Below are positions 9,301-17,668 of a stretch of DNA of 64,000 nt, piece after piece. A program made the position numbers and the translations under genes. Under the pieces are notes generated by a model. The model had not been told where the DNA came from and searched no databases. It saw only the letters and a program-made list of their open reading frames with translations. Source of the DNA: Cyclobacteriaceae bacterium (lineage in GTDB: Bacteria; Bacteroidota; Bacteroidia; Cytophagales; Cyclobacteriaceae); NCBI GenBank assembly GCA_019638355.1, contig JAHBTY010000004.1, forward strand, positions 372,001-436,000. Direction: 5' to 3'. The first letter of the stretch is position 1. Each line of letters starts with the position of its first letter.

Positions 9301-12300
9301 TTAAAATTTCAAACCAATGTTTACGCCATAACTTCTGGATGAAGGAATAGACATATATTCTATTCCAGGAAGTGCTGTGCCACCGGTGTAGGACATTACT
9401 TCCGGATCGATGTGGGGAACATCGGTCCACAAGGCCAGGTTACGACCTACAAATGCAATGCTTACACTGCGGAAAGGGGTTTTACTGAAAAACTTATCGG
9501 GGAACATGTAGCCCACTTGCAGCTCGCGCAGTTTTACAAATGATGCATCGTAAATAACACCCTCCGCAATATTGCGGCCGCCCGTCCAGGCGGTGTGCCA
9601 TTGGCGTGGCAATACTCTTCTTGTATTTACACTAAAGGTACCATCACCGTTTGCTACAACACCATCGCCAATTACGTAAGTACCTTCGGGTGCATTCAGC
9701 AATTGCGGATCGGCCGTTACCGAAGCTTGGGGATAGTAACCATTTTCACGGCCTTGCAAGGTTTCTACGATAATACCACCCTCGCGACCAACTGTTTGGG
9801 TTTCAGAATATACTTCACCACCCTGACGGATATCGAATAATACTCCAACTTTAATTCCTTTAAATGTAAAGGTGTTGTTTATACCGGCCATCCAGTCGGG
9901 ATTGTAATTACCTAACTTGATTCGATCGGTAGTACGTACCGGGCGGCCTTGAGCATCGAATACCATTTCGCCAACAAACTGGCCATTGGCACTGTAGTAC
10001 GGTTTGGATGGATCGTTGTTTTGTACCCGCGCAAAACCAATTCCATACATATCGCCCATGCGCTCACCCACGCGGGCTTCAATGGTTACTCTGCGGCTGG
10101 CCATTACAAAGTTGGTTAACCCGTCTGATAGCGACATTACTTCACTTCTATTGCGCGAATAGTTGATGTCTAAATTCCATTGAAAGCCGTTGCTCAACTT
10201 AACCGGAATACTGTTCAACATAACTTCTACACCATAGTTTTTAATTTCACCGGCATTGATTGCGCGGCTGTTGTAGCCACTGGTTAGCGACAACGGAATA
10301 TTTAAAATTTGATTGCGTGTACGGGTTTGATAGTATGTAACATCCAGGCCTAAGCGGCCACCAAAAAATTTAACATCCAAACCTGTTTCGTATGAAGTAC
10401 TGATTTCAGGTTTAAGGCTAAAGTTGGCTAAACGATCGGTTTCGCCATAAACTTGAGCTGTTCCAAACGGATCGCCCGGGTTGTAAGATTGTGTAAAAGT
10501 AAAGGCATCGGTATCGTTCCCTACCTGTGCTACGCTGGCACGCACTTTTAAGAAAGAAAGAAAATCGGGCAGCGTTACCATATCCGATACTACAGCACTT
10601 AACGCAGCCGATGAATAGAAATAGGAATTATCAGCCGAACCAATGCCGGCATCTTTTAATGCTTGTGGTAAGGTAAGTGCACTTGACCAATCATTACGGG
10701 CGGTTAGGTCAAGGAATAAAATGTTTTTATAACCCACTTGTGCCGATGCATACAAACTGTTGATGCGTTTTTGAACATCGCTTTGAGATGTTTGCAGCGG
10801 AGCCCTGAAATTAGTAAGGTTATAAATACCCGGCAGGTTTAACTGGGGTGCATTTACTTCCAGGTATTCTGATTTTTGGTATAATTGATTACCGCCTACT
10901 GAAGCCATCAGTGTAAACGTGGATGGTACCAATTCTTTATTAAAGGTTAACAAAAAGTCAGAGTTACGTTCTTCTGACACAATATTTACTTCGCGGTATT
11001 GCCCGAATGGAAAGCGTTGTGAAGTAAAGGCCCTGCGGAATTGCCTGCGTTCATTGGCATAATCGGTTGCTGTACGCACTTGCAAACTCAACCACTTCGT
11101 AAAATCATACTTCAACGAAATATTCCCAATCATTCTATCAACATACTGGCCGTTGGTATTTTCATAAACGGTAAAGTACGGATTGTCATGATAGTTGTAA
11201 TTAAAGTTGAACTGTCTTCTGCCTTCCAGGCCGGGCATCCAGTAATTTTCCAATGCGCTCATATCCACACTGCGAGGCAACCAGCAATTGAACAAGTACA
11301 TGATATTCTCAGTACCATAACTAATGGATGGACGGTTATCGCTCTCGCTCTTGATGTAACTTACAAATGCACGAGCCGAAAATTTAGGGCTCAGGTTATA
11401 GCCACCACCAAACGAAATGGTGTTACGTTTCAAATCTGTATTCGGAACCGTACCGGTTTGATTCAGATTGGTATAGGAAAGTCTGAAATCGCCTTTATCA
11501 TTGGCGCCTACAAGGGCCACGTTGTTGGTAAGTGTTCTTCCGGTTTGAAAAAAGTTTTTAATTCCATCCGGATCGGCTAACCACGGTGTGGGAGTTATTA
11601 TACTTCCTGCAGGAGCATTCAAATCACCACCTCTGAAAGCAATGGGTTGGCCACCCAATGTACGAGGTGAATTAAACTGTGGATAGAGCTGGCCATTAAA
11701 GGCCGGTCCCCAGCTTTCATCCACACCATCAGTCATACCGGCACCTGCTCCATTTACAAATGAAAAATCGCCACCATTGCCATTACCTTGTCCATAAACA
11801 TTTTGGTATTCTGGCAAGCGCAGTACCGATTCGTAAGTTGAGTTGGAATTAATTTCAACGCCCAAACCTTTAGAGCCTTTGCCCGATTTGGTTTTAATAA
11901 CAATTACACCATTGGCTGCACGCGATCCGTAAAGGGCTGCTGCTGCTGCTCCTTTTAAAACAATCATGGATTCAATATCATCAGCATTTACAAAACCGGC
12001 ACCGTTTCCAAAATCAACTTCCAAGTTATTTCTGCCTGAGGCCCCTGTTATGCCATTGCTAATAGGTACACCATCAACAACATACAATGGTTGATTTTTA
12101 TTTAAGTCAACCGAACGTTCGCCCCGGATGCTTACCCGCGAGGAACCACCAATACCCGAAGGGCTTCCAATTACCGTAACACCTGCAACCTTACCGGCCA
12201 ATTGATTCACCACATTTGTTTCGCGAGCCGTGGTTAGATTTTCAGCGCTAACACTTTGAAGCGAATAGCCTAACGCTTTCTTATCTTTTTCGATACCCAA

Positions 12301-12657
12301 CGCAGTTACTACAACTTCTGAAAGTTCGGTAGCATCTACTGCTAATGTTACATCTACAGTAGCACGGCCACCCACTGCTACCTCTTGTACTTTAAAACCC
12401 ACAAACGAAAATACCAATACATCCGATTGGGCTGCGGCAATGGTATATTGGCCATCGGCATTGGTAATGGTACCATTCGAAGTTCCTTTTATCAGGATAT
12501 TTACACCAGGTATCGGGCTGTTATCTTCAGCCGAAATAACCTTGCCGGAAACGGTGCTTTGTGCCGCAGCAGTAAACCCTGCCAACACAAGCACCAATAG
12601 AGCAATCGTACAAATAGATTGCCCGGTGATTCTGAAAACATGTAGCGGTTGATTCAT
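9301..12657 (-). CDS. SusC/RagA-like TonB-dependent outer-membrane transporter
   Basis: The likely start is ATG at 12655-12657 (MNQPLHVFRITGQ...), giving 1118 residues; a GTG 45 bases upstream would add a non-signal-like N-terminus. After the signal peptide comes a carboxypeptidase-regulatory-like domain (STVSGKVISAEDNSPIPGVN), then a TonB-box/plug start (LSEVVVTALGIEKDKKALGY), the plug domain with the SusC hallmark GAAAAALYGSRAANGVI, and the 22-strand barrel ending in ...GVNIGLKF. It imports ligands across the outer membrane using TonB energy, paired with the SusD gene 18 bases downstream. It is transcribed divergently from the XRE-cupin regulator and phosphonate genes, which suggests shared control. 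Confidence 0.95.
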   Translation of the reverse strand: MNQPLHVFRITGQSICTIALLVLVLAGFTAAAQSTVSGKVISAEDNSPIPGVNILIKGTSNGTITNADGQYTIAAAQSDVLVFSFVGFKVQEVAVGGRATVDVTLAVDATELSEVVVTALGIEKDKKALGYSLQSVSAENLTTARETNVVNQLAGKVAGVTVIGSPSGIGGSSRVSIRGERSVDLNKNQPLYVVDGVPISNGITGASGRNNLEVDFGNGAGFVNADDIESMIVLKGAAAAALYGSRAANGVIVIKTKSGKGSKGLGVEINSNSTYESVLRLPEYQNVYGQGNGNGGDFSFVNGAGAGMTDGVDESWGPAFNGQLYPQFNSPRTLGGQPIAFRGGDLNAPAGSIITPTPWLADPDGIKNFFQTGRTLTNNVALVGANDKGDFRLSYTNLNQTGTVPNTDLKRNTISFGGGYNLSPKFSARAFVSYIKSESDNRPSISYGTENIMYLFNCWLPRSVDMSALENYWMPGLEGRRQFNFNYNYHDNPYFTVYENTNGQYVDRMIGNISLKYDFTKWLSLQVRTATDYANERRQFRRAFTSQRFPFGQYREVNIVSEERNSDFLLTFNKELVPSTFTLMASVGGNQLYQKSEYLEVNAPQLNLPGIYNLTNFRAPLQTSQSDVQKRINSLYASAQVGYKNILFLDLTARNDWSSALTLPQALKDAGIGSADNSYFYSSAALSAVVSDMVTLPDFLSFLKVRASVAQVGNDTDAFTFTQSYNPGDPFGTAQVYGETDRLANFSLKPEISTSYETGLDVKFFGGRLGLDVTYYQTRTRNQILNIPLSLTSGYNSRAINAGEIKNYGVEVMLNSIPVKLSNGFQWNLDINYSRNRSEVMSLSDGLTNFVMASRRVTIEARVGERMGDMYGIGFARVQNNDPSKPYYSANGQFVGEMVFDAQGRPVRTTDRIKLGNYNPDWMAGINNTFTFKGIKVGVLFDIRQGGEVYSETQTVGREGGIIVETLQGRENGYYPQASVTADPQLLNAPEGTYVIGDGVVANGDGTFSVNTRRVLPRQWHTAWTGGRNIAEGVIYDASFVKLRELQVGYMFPDKFFSKTPFRSVSIAFVGRNLALWTDVPHIDPEVMSYTGGTALPGIEYMSIPSSRSYGVNIGLKF

Positions 12658-12905
12658 ATAGGTGTTTGGTTTTTGAATTTTGTTCAAAACTTCACAAAAC
12701 ACTTCATCGCAGGTTTAGTTAGAAATTATGCATTCATTAATAAGCGGTGCTGCCTGCCCAACTTTGATAACCTTGCAGTAAATTGACATAGAGTAAACTT
12801 CACAACAGTTGTCTTTTACTTCGTTTTTGTGTTAACATTCGATTAATAAATCAATCCGGCCTTTACTTCATCAGAAAAAGTTTCCAAATAGGAAACAAAA
12901 ACAAC
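12658..12905. promoter_or_regulatory. divergent promoter region between SusC and the XRE-cupin regulator
   Basis: This 248-base, A/T-rich gap separates the SusC gene (minus) from the regulator gene (plus), so both promoters must lie here. It contains a perfect inverted repeat just before the regulator (listed separately). It also contains ATTTTGTTCA at 12677-12686, a 10-mer that recurs at 13505-13514 in front of the FAD oxidoreductase gene. No clear Bacteroidota -7 element (TAnnTTTG) was found by eye. Confidence 0.5.
12880..12896. promoter_or_regulatory. inverted repeat GTTTCC-N5-GGAAAC, candidate operator
   Basis: GTTTCC (12880-12885), spacer AAATA, GGAAAC (12891-12896) is a perfect dyad ending nine bases before the ATG of the XRE-cupin gene. 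The position would block translation or transcription of the regulator, which fits autoregulation by a dimeric HTH protein. The 6-bp arms are short, so chance cannot be excluded. Confidence 0.4.
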
Positions 12906-13478
12906 ATGCAAGACGAACTGATTGGCCGCATTGGCAAAAGAATCAAGGCTTTACGAAATGCGCGTGGGTTAACCTTACAACTGCTAAGCGAGCGTGCACA
13001 CATCACCAAAGGTTTGTTATCCAAGATTGAAAACTCCAGAACCATTCCTTCGCTACCCGTTTTCTTACAAATTGTACAAGGGCTTGAAATTTCGGCTCAG
13101 GACTTTTTTGAGGATATGAAATTGGTACAAGGGAAAAATTATCTTTACATCAGAAAAACAGATTATCAATCCGTTGAAAAAGAAGACCGGCCGGGTTTTA
13201 CGTATCAAACTATCTTAACGCAAAGTTTGCAATCTACCACCATGGAAGTGGTACTCTTAACTTTACAACCCCGTACACAAAGTAACCCTACCACCACCGA
13301 TGGCTTTGAATTTAAATTCATGATCTCCGGTCGTTGTCTGTATCGCATAGAAGATGAGGAGCTTTTGTTACAGGAGGGAGATTCGCTTTACTTTGATGCC
13401 TCGCGCCCTCATCATCCGCTTAACCCATTCCGCAAGCAGGTTACCATGTTGGTGTGCTACTTCTTAACATCTAAATAA
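12906..13478 (+). CDS. XRE-family HTH regulator with C-terminal cupin domain
   Basis: The 190-residue protein has an N-terminal Cro/C1-type helix-turn-helix (about 8-65; IGKRIKALRNARGLTLQLLS, KGLLSKIENSRTIPSL). A double-stranded beta-helix sensor follows (about 105-185; LTLQPRTQSNP, FMISGRCLYRIEDEE, EGDSLYFDASRPHHPL). XRE-cupin proteins of this layout commonly control amine, amino acid or organophosphorus catabolism and sense a small ligand in the cupin. It is the first gene on the plus strand and leads into the phosphonate genes after a 57-base gap, while facing away from SusC. It is therefore the obvious candidate regulator of both arms. The ligand is unknown; an aminophosphonate is an inference from context. 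Confidence 0.88.
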   Translation: MQDELIGRIGKRIKALRNARGLTLQLLSERAHITKGLLSKIENSRTIPSLPVFLQIVQGLEISAQDFFEDMKLVQGKNYLYIRKTDYQSVEKEDRPGFTYQTILTQSLQSTTMEVVLLTLQPRTQSNPTTTDGFEFKFMISGRCLYRIEDEELLLQEGDSLYFDASRPHHPLNPFRKQVTMLVCYFLTSK

Positions 13479-13491
13479 AAATTAAGGTATT

Positions 13492-13519
13492 CAAAATGAA
13501 TTACATTTTGTTCATTTTG
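13492..13519. promoter_or_regulatory. CAAAATG/CATTTTG repeats, candidate operator before the FAD oxidoreductase gene
   Basis: CAAAATG (13492-13498), spacer AATTA, CATTTTG (13504-13510) is a perfect 7-bp dyad with the same 5-base spacer as the dyad in front of the regulator. A third half-site, CATTTTG, follows at 13513-13519, ending 16 bases before the ATG at 13536. The cluster of three half-sites in a 57-base gap suggests a regulator binding site. The sequence differs from the 12880-12896 dyad, so both need not bind the same protein. Confidence 0.45.
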
Positions 13520-13535
13520 CAGAAGAATATAAAAT

Positions 13536-14693
13536 ATGAATTCAAATCACTATGACCTTATTGTAATAGGAGCAGGCGTGTTGGGTACCTTTCATGCCTA
13601 CCATGCAGCAGCAGCCAATAAAAAGGTTTTACTAATAGAAAAAGACCTGCACCCCATGCAGGCAACCGTTCGCAATTTCGGGCAAGTGGTACCCTCGGGT
13701 ATGAGTAACGATTGGTTTCAATTTGGAGTTTATTCCACCCAATTGTATAAAACCATTCAAGCTGATTATAACATAGGTATTCGTCAAAACGGAAGTGTTT
13801 ACCTGGCATCGGATAAAGATGAACAACAATTGCTGCACGAATTAAAACAACGCATGGATGCGCGCGGCTATGAAGCGCAATTGTTAACCACCACACAATG
13901 CCTGACGCGGTGGCCCGTGCTACACAAAGAATATTGCCGCGAAGGTTTATTCTTTCCGCAGGAAGTTAGCGCTGAGCCAAATGTATTGATTCATCATTTA
14001 CTCAAGTATTGCACCCTTCGCTTTCCCAACCTTAGCTATCATACTTATACAACCATTCATGCCTGCGAAGTAATAAACAACCAGGTAAAGGTAGTAAGTA
14101 GTGCGGGGCTCTCGTTTACCGCCAGCAAATTGATAATTTGCAATGGCAGCGAGTTTAAAATTCTTTTTGCTGATTTGTTTGCAAAGAGTGGCATTGTGGT
14201 AAGCAAATTGCAAATGTTGCGTACGCAACCCATGCCGGCATTACCATTAGAGGGCAATATTCTAACTGGCCTCACCACGCGCAGATACGAATCGTTTGAA
14301 GAATGTCCATCGTTCTCCAAAATTAAAACCCCGCACCATCTGCAAGAATTGAAACAATGGGGTATTCATATCCTGTTTAAAAAAGCAATAGATGGTTCTG
14401 TTATTGTGGGCGACTCGCATGAATACATGGAGGTTGGCAAAGAGGAGCCGAGCTACGAACTTAACCAACATATTAATAACCTGATGTGGCAGGAGGCCGC
14501 GCGCATCGTAGATATGAAAGAATGGAAGTTGAGTGCAGCGTGGGCCGGTTATTACTCCCAACATCCACAAAAGGATATTGTAGAAATTGATATCGAAAAC
14601 CGAATTCACATCCGCACTGCCATTGGCGGAAAAGGTATGACCTCTTCGGCAGGCTATGCTCAAAAAAGTATAAACCAGTTACTACCCGATTAA
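13536..14693 (+). CDS. FAD-dependent oxidoreductase of phosphonate catabolism (TIGR03364 type)
   Basis: The 385-residue D-amino-acid-oxidase-fold flavoprotein begins with the Rossmann FAD site DLIVIGAGVLGTFHAY and shows VRNFGQVVPSG at about residues 45-55. That signature is characteristic of the TIGR03364 clade, which is repeatedly found next to PhnX-like phosphonatases. Members are proposed, and some related recurrent enzymes reported, to oxidise the amine of aminoethylphosphonate-type compounds to the aldehyde. The likely reaction here is oxidative deamination of an aminophosphonate to a phosphonoacetaldehyde-like product for the PhnX-like hydrolase at 16833-17519. It has no signal peptide and is cytoplasmic. 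Next gene is 21 bases downstream. The exact substrate (AEP, N-methyl-AEP or 1-hydroxy-AEP) cannot be read from sequence. Confidence 0.86.
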   Translation: MNSNHYDLIVIGAGVLGTFHAYHAAAANKKVLLIEKDLHPMQATVRNFGQVVPSGMSNDWFQFGVYSTQLYKTIQADYNIGIRQNGSVYLASDKDEQQLLHELKQRMDARGYEAQLLTTTQCLTRWPVLHKEYCREGLFFPQEVSAEPNVLIHHLLKYCTLRFPNLSYHTYTTIHACEVINNQVKVVSSAGLSFTASKLIICNGSEFKILFADLFAKSGIVVSKLQMLRTQPMPALPLEGNILTGLTTRRYESFEECPSFSKIKTPHHLQELKQWGIHILFKKAIDGSVIVGDSHEYMEVGKEEPSYELNQHINNLMWQEAARIVDMKEWKLSAAWAGYYSQHPQKDIVEIDIENRIHIRTAIGGKGMTSSAGYAQKSINQLLPD

Positions 14694-14714
14694 ATCGTTG
14701 CCAACTTTACCCGC

Positions 14715-15548
14715 ATGTGGACTAACTATCATACTCATAGCAACTATTGCGATGGCAAGGAATCGCCTGCAATATATTTGAATGATCCTGCCATATGCAG
14801 CCTGGGGTTTTCATCGCACGCGCCACTTCCTTTTGATTGCAAGTGGTGCATGCCTTCTAAAAAGCTGGAGGCATATTTTACTGAGATTGCAGCGTTAAAG
14901 CAAAGCAGCCCAATTGAAATTTATTGTGGCCTGGAGGTGGATTTTATTCCAGGCTTAATAAGCCCAAAAGATTTTACGCAAGCCGATTATACCATTGGAT
15001 CAATTCATTTTGTTGAACAGTTTGAAAATACCCCTTGGGAAATTGATGGTTTACATACAACTTTTACCGAAGGATTGGATAAGATTTTCAAGAACTATTA
15101 CCGCGCTGCCTGGTGCCGGTATTTTGAACTAACCCGCCAAATGCTGATTGAATCTCAGCCGGATGTGCTGGGACATCTCGATAAAATGAAAATCCAGAAT
15201 TTGGGTAACAAATACTTTCATGAAAATGAATCATGGTATCAACAAGAAATAAGAAGTTTGTTGAAAGTAGCTTCACAAACCAATACCATTATAGAAATCA
15301 ATACCCGCGGCATTTATCAACAAAAATCTGAAACCACCTACCCATCGCCCTGGATATTGGAATTGATGAAAACACTGAACATCCGGGTTACCATCAGTTC
15401 CGATGCACACCATCCAAAAGATTTATGTAATCAGTTTGAACTTGCCGCCTCCTTATTACTTAAAGCTGGTTATAAAAAAATCACCATCCTGAAAGATGGT
15501 GTTTGGAAAGAAGTTAACTTTAACGAAAACGGAATTGGTAGTTCATGA
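14715..15548 (+). CDS. PHP-domain phosphoesterase (histidinol-phosphatase-like)
   Basis: The 277-residue protein carries PHP metal-site motifs: NYHTHSNYCDG (about 4-14), FSSHAPLPF, CGLEVDFIPG, GSIHFV and ISSDAHHP near the C-terminus. These match HisJ/HisK-type histidinol-phosphate phosphatases. No other his gene is present, and the gene is locked between the FAD oxidoreductase (21-base gap) and the DUF5690 transporter (4-base ATGA overlap). A role on a phosphorylated or phosphonate-ester intermediate of the locus is therefore more likely than histidine synthesis, though the second is not excluded. Cytoplasmic; no signal peptide. Confidence 0.85.
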   Translation: MWTNYHTHSNYCDGKESPAIYLNDPAICSLGFSSHAPLPFDCKWCMPSKKLEAYFTEIAALKQSSPIEIYCGLEVDFIPGLISPKDFTQADYTIGSIHFVEQFENTPWEIDGLHTTFTEGLDKIFKNYYRAAWCRYFELTRQMLIESQPDVLGHLDKMKIQNLGNKYFHENESWYQQEIRSLLKVASQTNTIIEINTRGIYQQKSETTYPSPWILELMKTLNIRVTISSDAHHPKDLCNQFELAASLLLKAGYKKITILKDGVWKEVNFNENGIGSS

Positions 15549-16849
15549 CGGAAAAGCACAAGCTTACACGATGGCTCGAAGCAACCCACACAGTTTGGTT
15601 TACCATCTATGCATCGTTTTGTGCTTTCGCCCTATATACCTGCGTATATGCTTTTCGAAAAACTTTTGCTGTAGCCACCTTTAGCGGGCATACCTTTGCT
15701 GGTTTCGATTATAAAGTATGGCTAGTAACTTTTCAGGTAATGGGGTATGCACTGGCCAAGTTTATCGGAATTAAAGTTATCTCTGAATTAAAGGCTCACT
15801 CACGCGGTTTTGGAATATTGCTGATGGTGGCCATTGCCGGTGTTTCGTGGTTGTTATTTGCACTGGTGCCAGCACCCTATAATATAATTTTTCTGTTTAC
15901 AAACGGTCTGCCGTTGGGCATGGTGTGGGGAATGGTTTTTGGCTACCTGGAAGGAAGGCGCATGACAGAAGTATTGGGTGCTTCGCTTGCAGTAAGTTTC
16001 ATTTTTTCGGCAGGATTATGTCGTTCAGCGGGTGCCTATATCATGAGCGCGTGGGGTACTTCGGAATATTGGATGCCCTTTGTAGCGTGTTGTTTGTTTT
16101 TACTACCGTTGTTAATTTTTCAATTTCTGTTAGATAAACTTCCACCCCCATCCGATAAAGATGAACAACTACGAACTAAACGGTTGCCCATGAATGCGGA
16201 TGAACGAAGAGCATTTACGCACGCGTTCTTACCGGGCATTGTTCTGTTTACACTATGCTATGTATTGCTTACTGCATTTCGCGATTTTCGCGATAATTTT
16301 TCTGCCGAAATATGGAAGAGTCTGGATATGGGTAACGATCCTTCCATCTACACCAAAACTGAAATTCCGGTATCGTTAATTGTATTGATTTGTATTGGCA
16401 GTTTAATGCTGATTAAAAACAATAAGCTTGCGCTGATGGTTAACCACTTAATTATTGCATTCGGCATGATTCTGATCGGCCTTGCCAACTTACTATTTGA
16501 AGCAAATATTATTGATCCTGTAGTATGGATGACGTTAGTAGGCGTGGGTTTATACTTGGGTTACATTCCGTTTAACAGCATCTTTTTCGATCGGTTAATT
16601 GCGGCCTTTAAATATGTAGGTACTGTAGGCTTTATTATGTATGTGGCCGATTCATTCGGCTATTTAGGAAGTGTTGCTGTTCTGTTCTACAAAAATTTCT
16701 TTCAAAAGGGTCTTAGCTGGCTTAACTTCTTTATAACCGGAGGTTACATCATGTCAATAGCAGGCACCTTACTAATACTGGGTTCTATGTTGTACTTCCA
16801 TCAAAAACACCGAAACTGGAAAAAACAACTGCCTACCGAAGTCCAATGA
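15545..16849 (+). CDS. DUF5690-like major-facilitator transporter, candidate organophosphonate permease
   Basis: The 434-residue polytopic membrane protein has about 12 hydrophobic segments. Its N-terminus (FALYTCVYAFRKTFAVATF) recalls the 'Y..Y..RK.F' region of the organophosphate:phosphate antiporter (GlpT/UhpT) group of the major facilitator superfamily. The sequence resembles the Bacteroidota DUF5690 family. ATG overlaps the PHP gene stop (ATGA), so the two are translationally coupled, and the 3' end overlaps the convergent PhnX-like gene by 17 bases. In this setting it is the only inner-membrane importer candidate for the phosphonate; no ABC-type PhnCDE or PhnSTUV genes are present. Transport function is inferred from fold and position. 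Confidence 0.8.
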   Translation: MTEKHKLTRWLEATHTVWFTIYASFCAFALYTCVYAFRKTFAVATFSGHTFAGFDYKVWLVTFQVMGYALAKFIGIKVISELKAHSRGFGILLMVAIAGVSWLLFALVPAPYNIIFLFTNGLPLGMVWGMVFGYLEGRRMTEVLGASLAVSFIFSAGLCRSAGAYIMSAWGTSEYWMPFVACCLFLLPLLIFQFLLDKLPPPSDKDEQLRTKRLPMNADERRAFTHAFLPGIVLFTLCYVLLTAFRDFRDNFSAEIWKSLDMGNDPSIYTKTEIPVSLIVLICIGSLMLIKNNKLALMVNHLIIAFGMILIGLANLLFEANIIDPVVWMTLVGVGLYLGYIPFNSIFFDRLIAAFKYVGTVGFIMYVADSFGYLGSVAVLFYKNFFQKGLSWLNFFITGGYIMSIAGTLLILGSMLYFHQKHRNWKKQLPTEVQ

Positions 16850-17519
16850 TAGTAAGTACTTCATCTACGTTTTCAGCAAGGTGTGTGTGTGGTTCATTCT
16901 TTAATTGCTCAGGTGTATAAGCTCCGGTTGTAATACCGATTACAAAACGGCAACCGGCATTTGTACCTTCCTGCATGTCGCTGGCCGTATCACCAACTTT
17001 GGCAACAGCTTTTATATCGGTAACACCGGTTCGCTTCATGGCTTCAAAAATCATATCGGGCGCGGGGCGTCCGTTATCAACTTCATCGCTGGTAATACTG
17101 GCATCCAGTAAGCCTCTTTTTTCCCAACCCAGTCGATTAAGAAGTTCATTGGTAATTTCTCTATCAAAACCGGTATCAACCGCCACCTTTATTCCGGCCT
17201 TCTTCAAGGCTGCAAACGTTTCGCTTACACCTTGCTTTTCACCAACCGAAACATCGTATCGGTAAAAATCAATCATATTATCAACAAAGTAACGATGGAT
17301 CGCTTCTACCCGCTTCTCATCAAAAGAAGTTGCACCACCATCCATCAAAAGTTTTCTGATTGCTACCGGCTTGGGTATTCCCATTAAATCGGTTGCCTGT
17401 TGCAGGCTGGTATTAACACCACCCAGTTCTACAAGGGCCCTTTGTAATACACGAGGCACATCCAAATTATCCTTTACAGTAGTGCCGGCAAGGTCAAATA
17501 CTACAAGTTGTGTCTGCAT
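16833..17519 (-). CDS. PhnX-like phosphonatase (HAD superfamily, TIGR03351 type)
   Basis: The 228-residue HAD-family hydrolase opens with VFDLAGTTVKD (nucleophile Asp9). The second Asp of DxD is replaced by Ala, giving the DxAGTT form that marks phosphonatases. Residues MGIPKPVAIRKLL place Lys50 where the Schiff-base lysine of phosphonoacetaldehyde hydrolase sits in the cap. NGRPAPD puts Arg in place of the usual HAD Lys, and KVGDTASDMQEG is the metal motif. All core features for C-P hydrolysis of phosphonoacetaldehyde or a hydroxylated analogue are visible. The product would be the aldehyde plus phosphate. It is convergent with the transporter gene (17-base overlap) and divergent from the PhnZ-like gene. 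Confidence 0.87.
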   Translation of the reverse strand: MQTQLVVFDLAGTTVKDNLDVPRVLQRALVELGGVNTSLQQATDLMGIPKPVAIRKLLMDGGATSFDEKRVEAIHRYFVDNMIDFYRYDVSVGEKQGVSETFAALKKAGIKVAVDTGFDREITNELLNRLGWEKRGLLDASITSDEVDNGRPAPDMIFEAMKRTGVTDIKAVAKVGDTASDMQEGTNAGCRFVIGITTGAYTPEQLKNEPHTHLAENVDEVLTIIGLR

Positions 17520-17668
17520 TTATGTTTTTACTTTTAAAAAAGTAATGTTAGAGATAACAAGCACCATAAAAAACCTTTAACCAAAATATTAATCATTTGA
17601 TAATAGTATATTCGTTGGCAACCATACCAACACTTTCAAAATTGCACCATTATAAACGGGCATAATTT
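17520..17668. promoter_or_regulatory. divergent promoter region between PhnX-like and PhnZ-like genes
   Basis: This 149-base A/T-rich gap must contain both promoters. It has a dyad ACTTTT-AA-AAAAGT (17530-17543) close to the PhnX-like start. TATATTCG at 17607-17614 differs in one position from the Bacteroidota -7 consensus TAnnTTTG and is suitably placed for the PhnZ-like gene. None of these sites is strong. Confidence 0.3.

Noticed and set aside
11041-11580. 179-codon open frame antisense to the SusC gene
   Set aside because: It lies entirely inside the SusC barrel coding region on the opposite strand, with no start context or recognisable domain.
14262-14663. 133-codon open frame antisense to the FAD oxidoreductase gene
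   Set aside because: Shadow frame within a well-supported flavoprotein gene.
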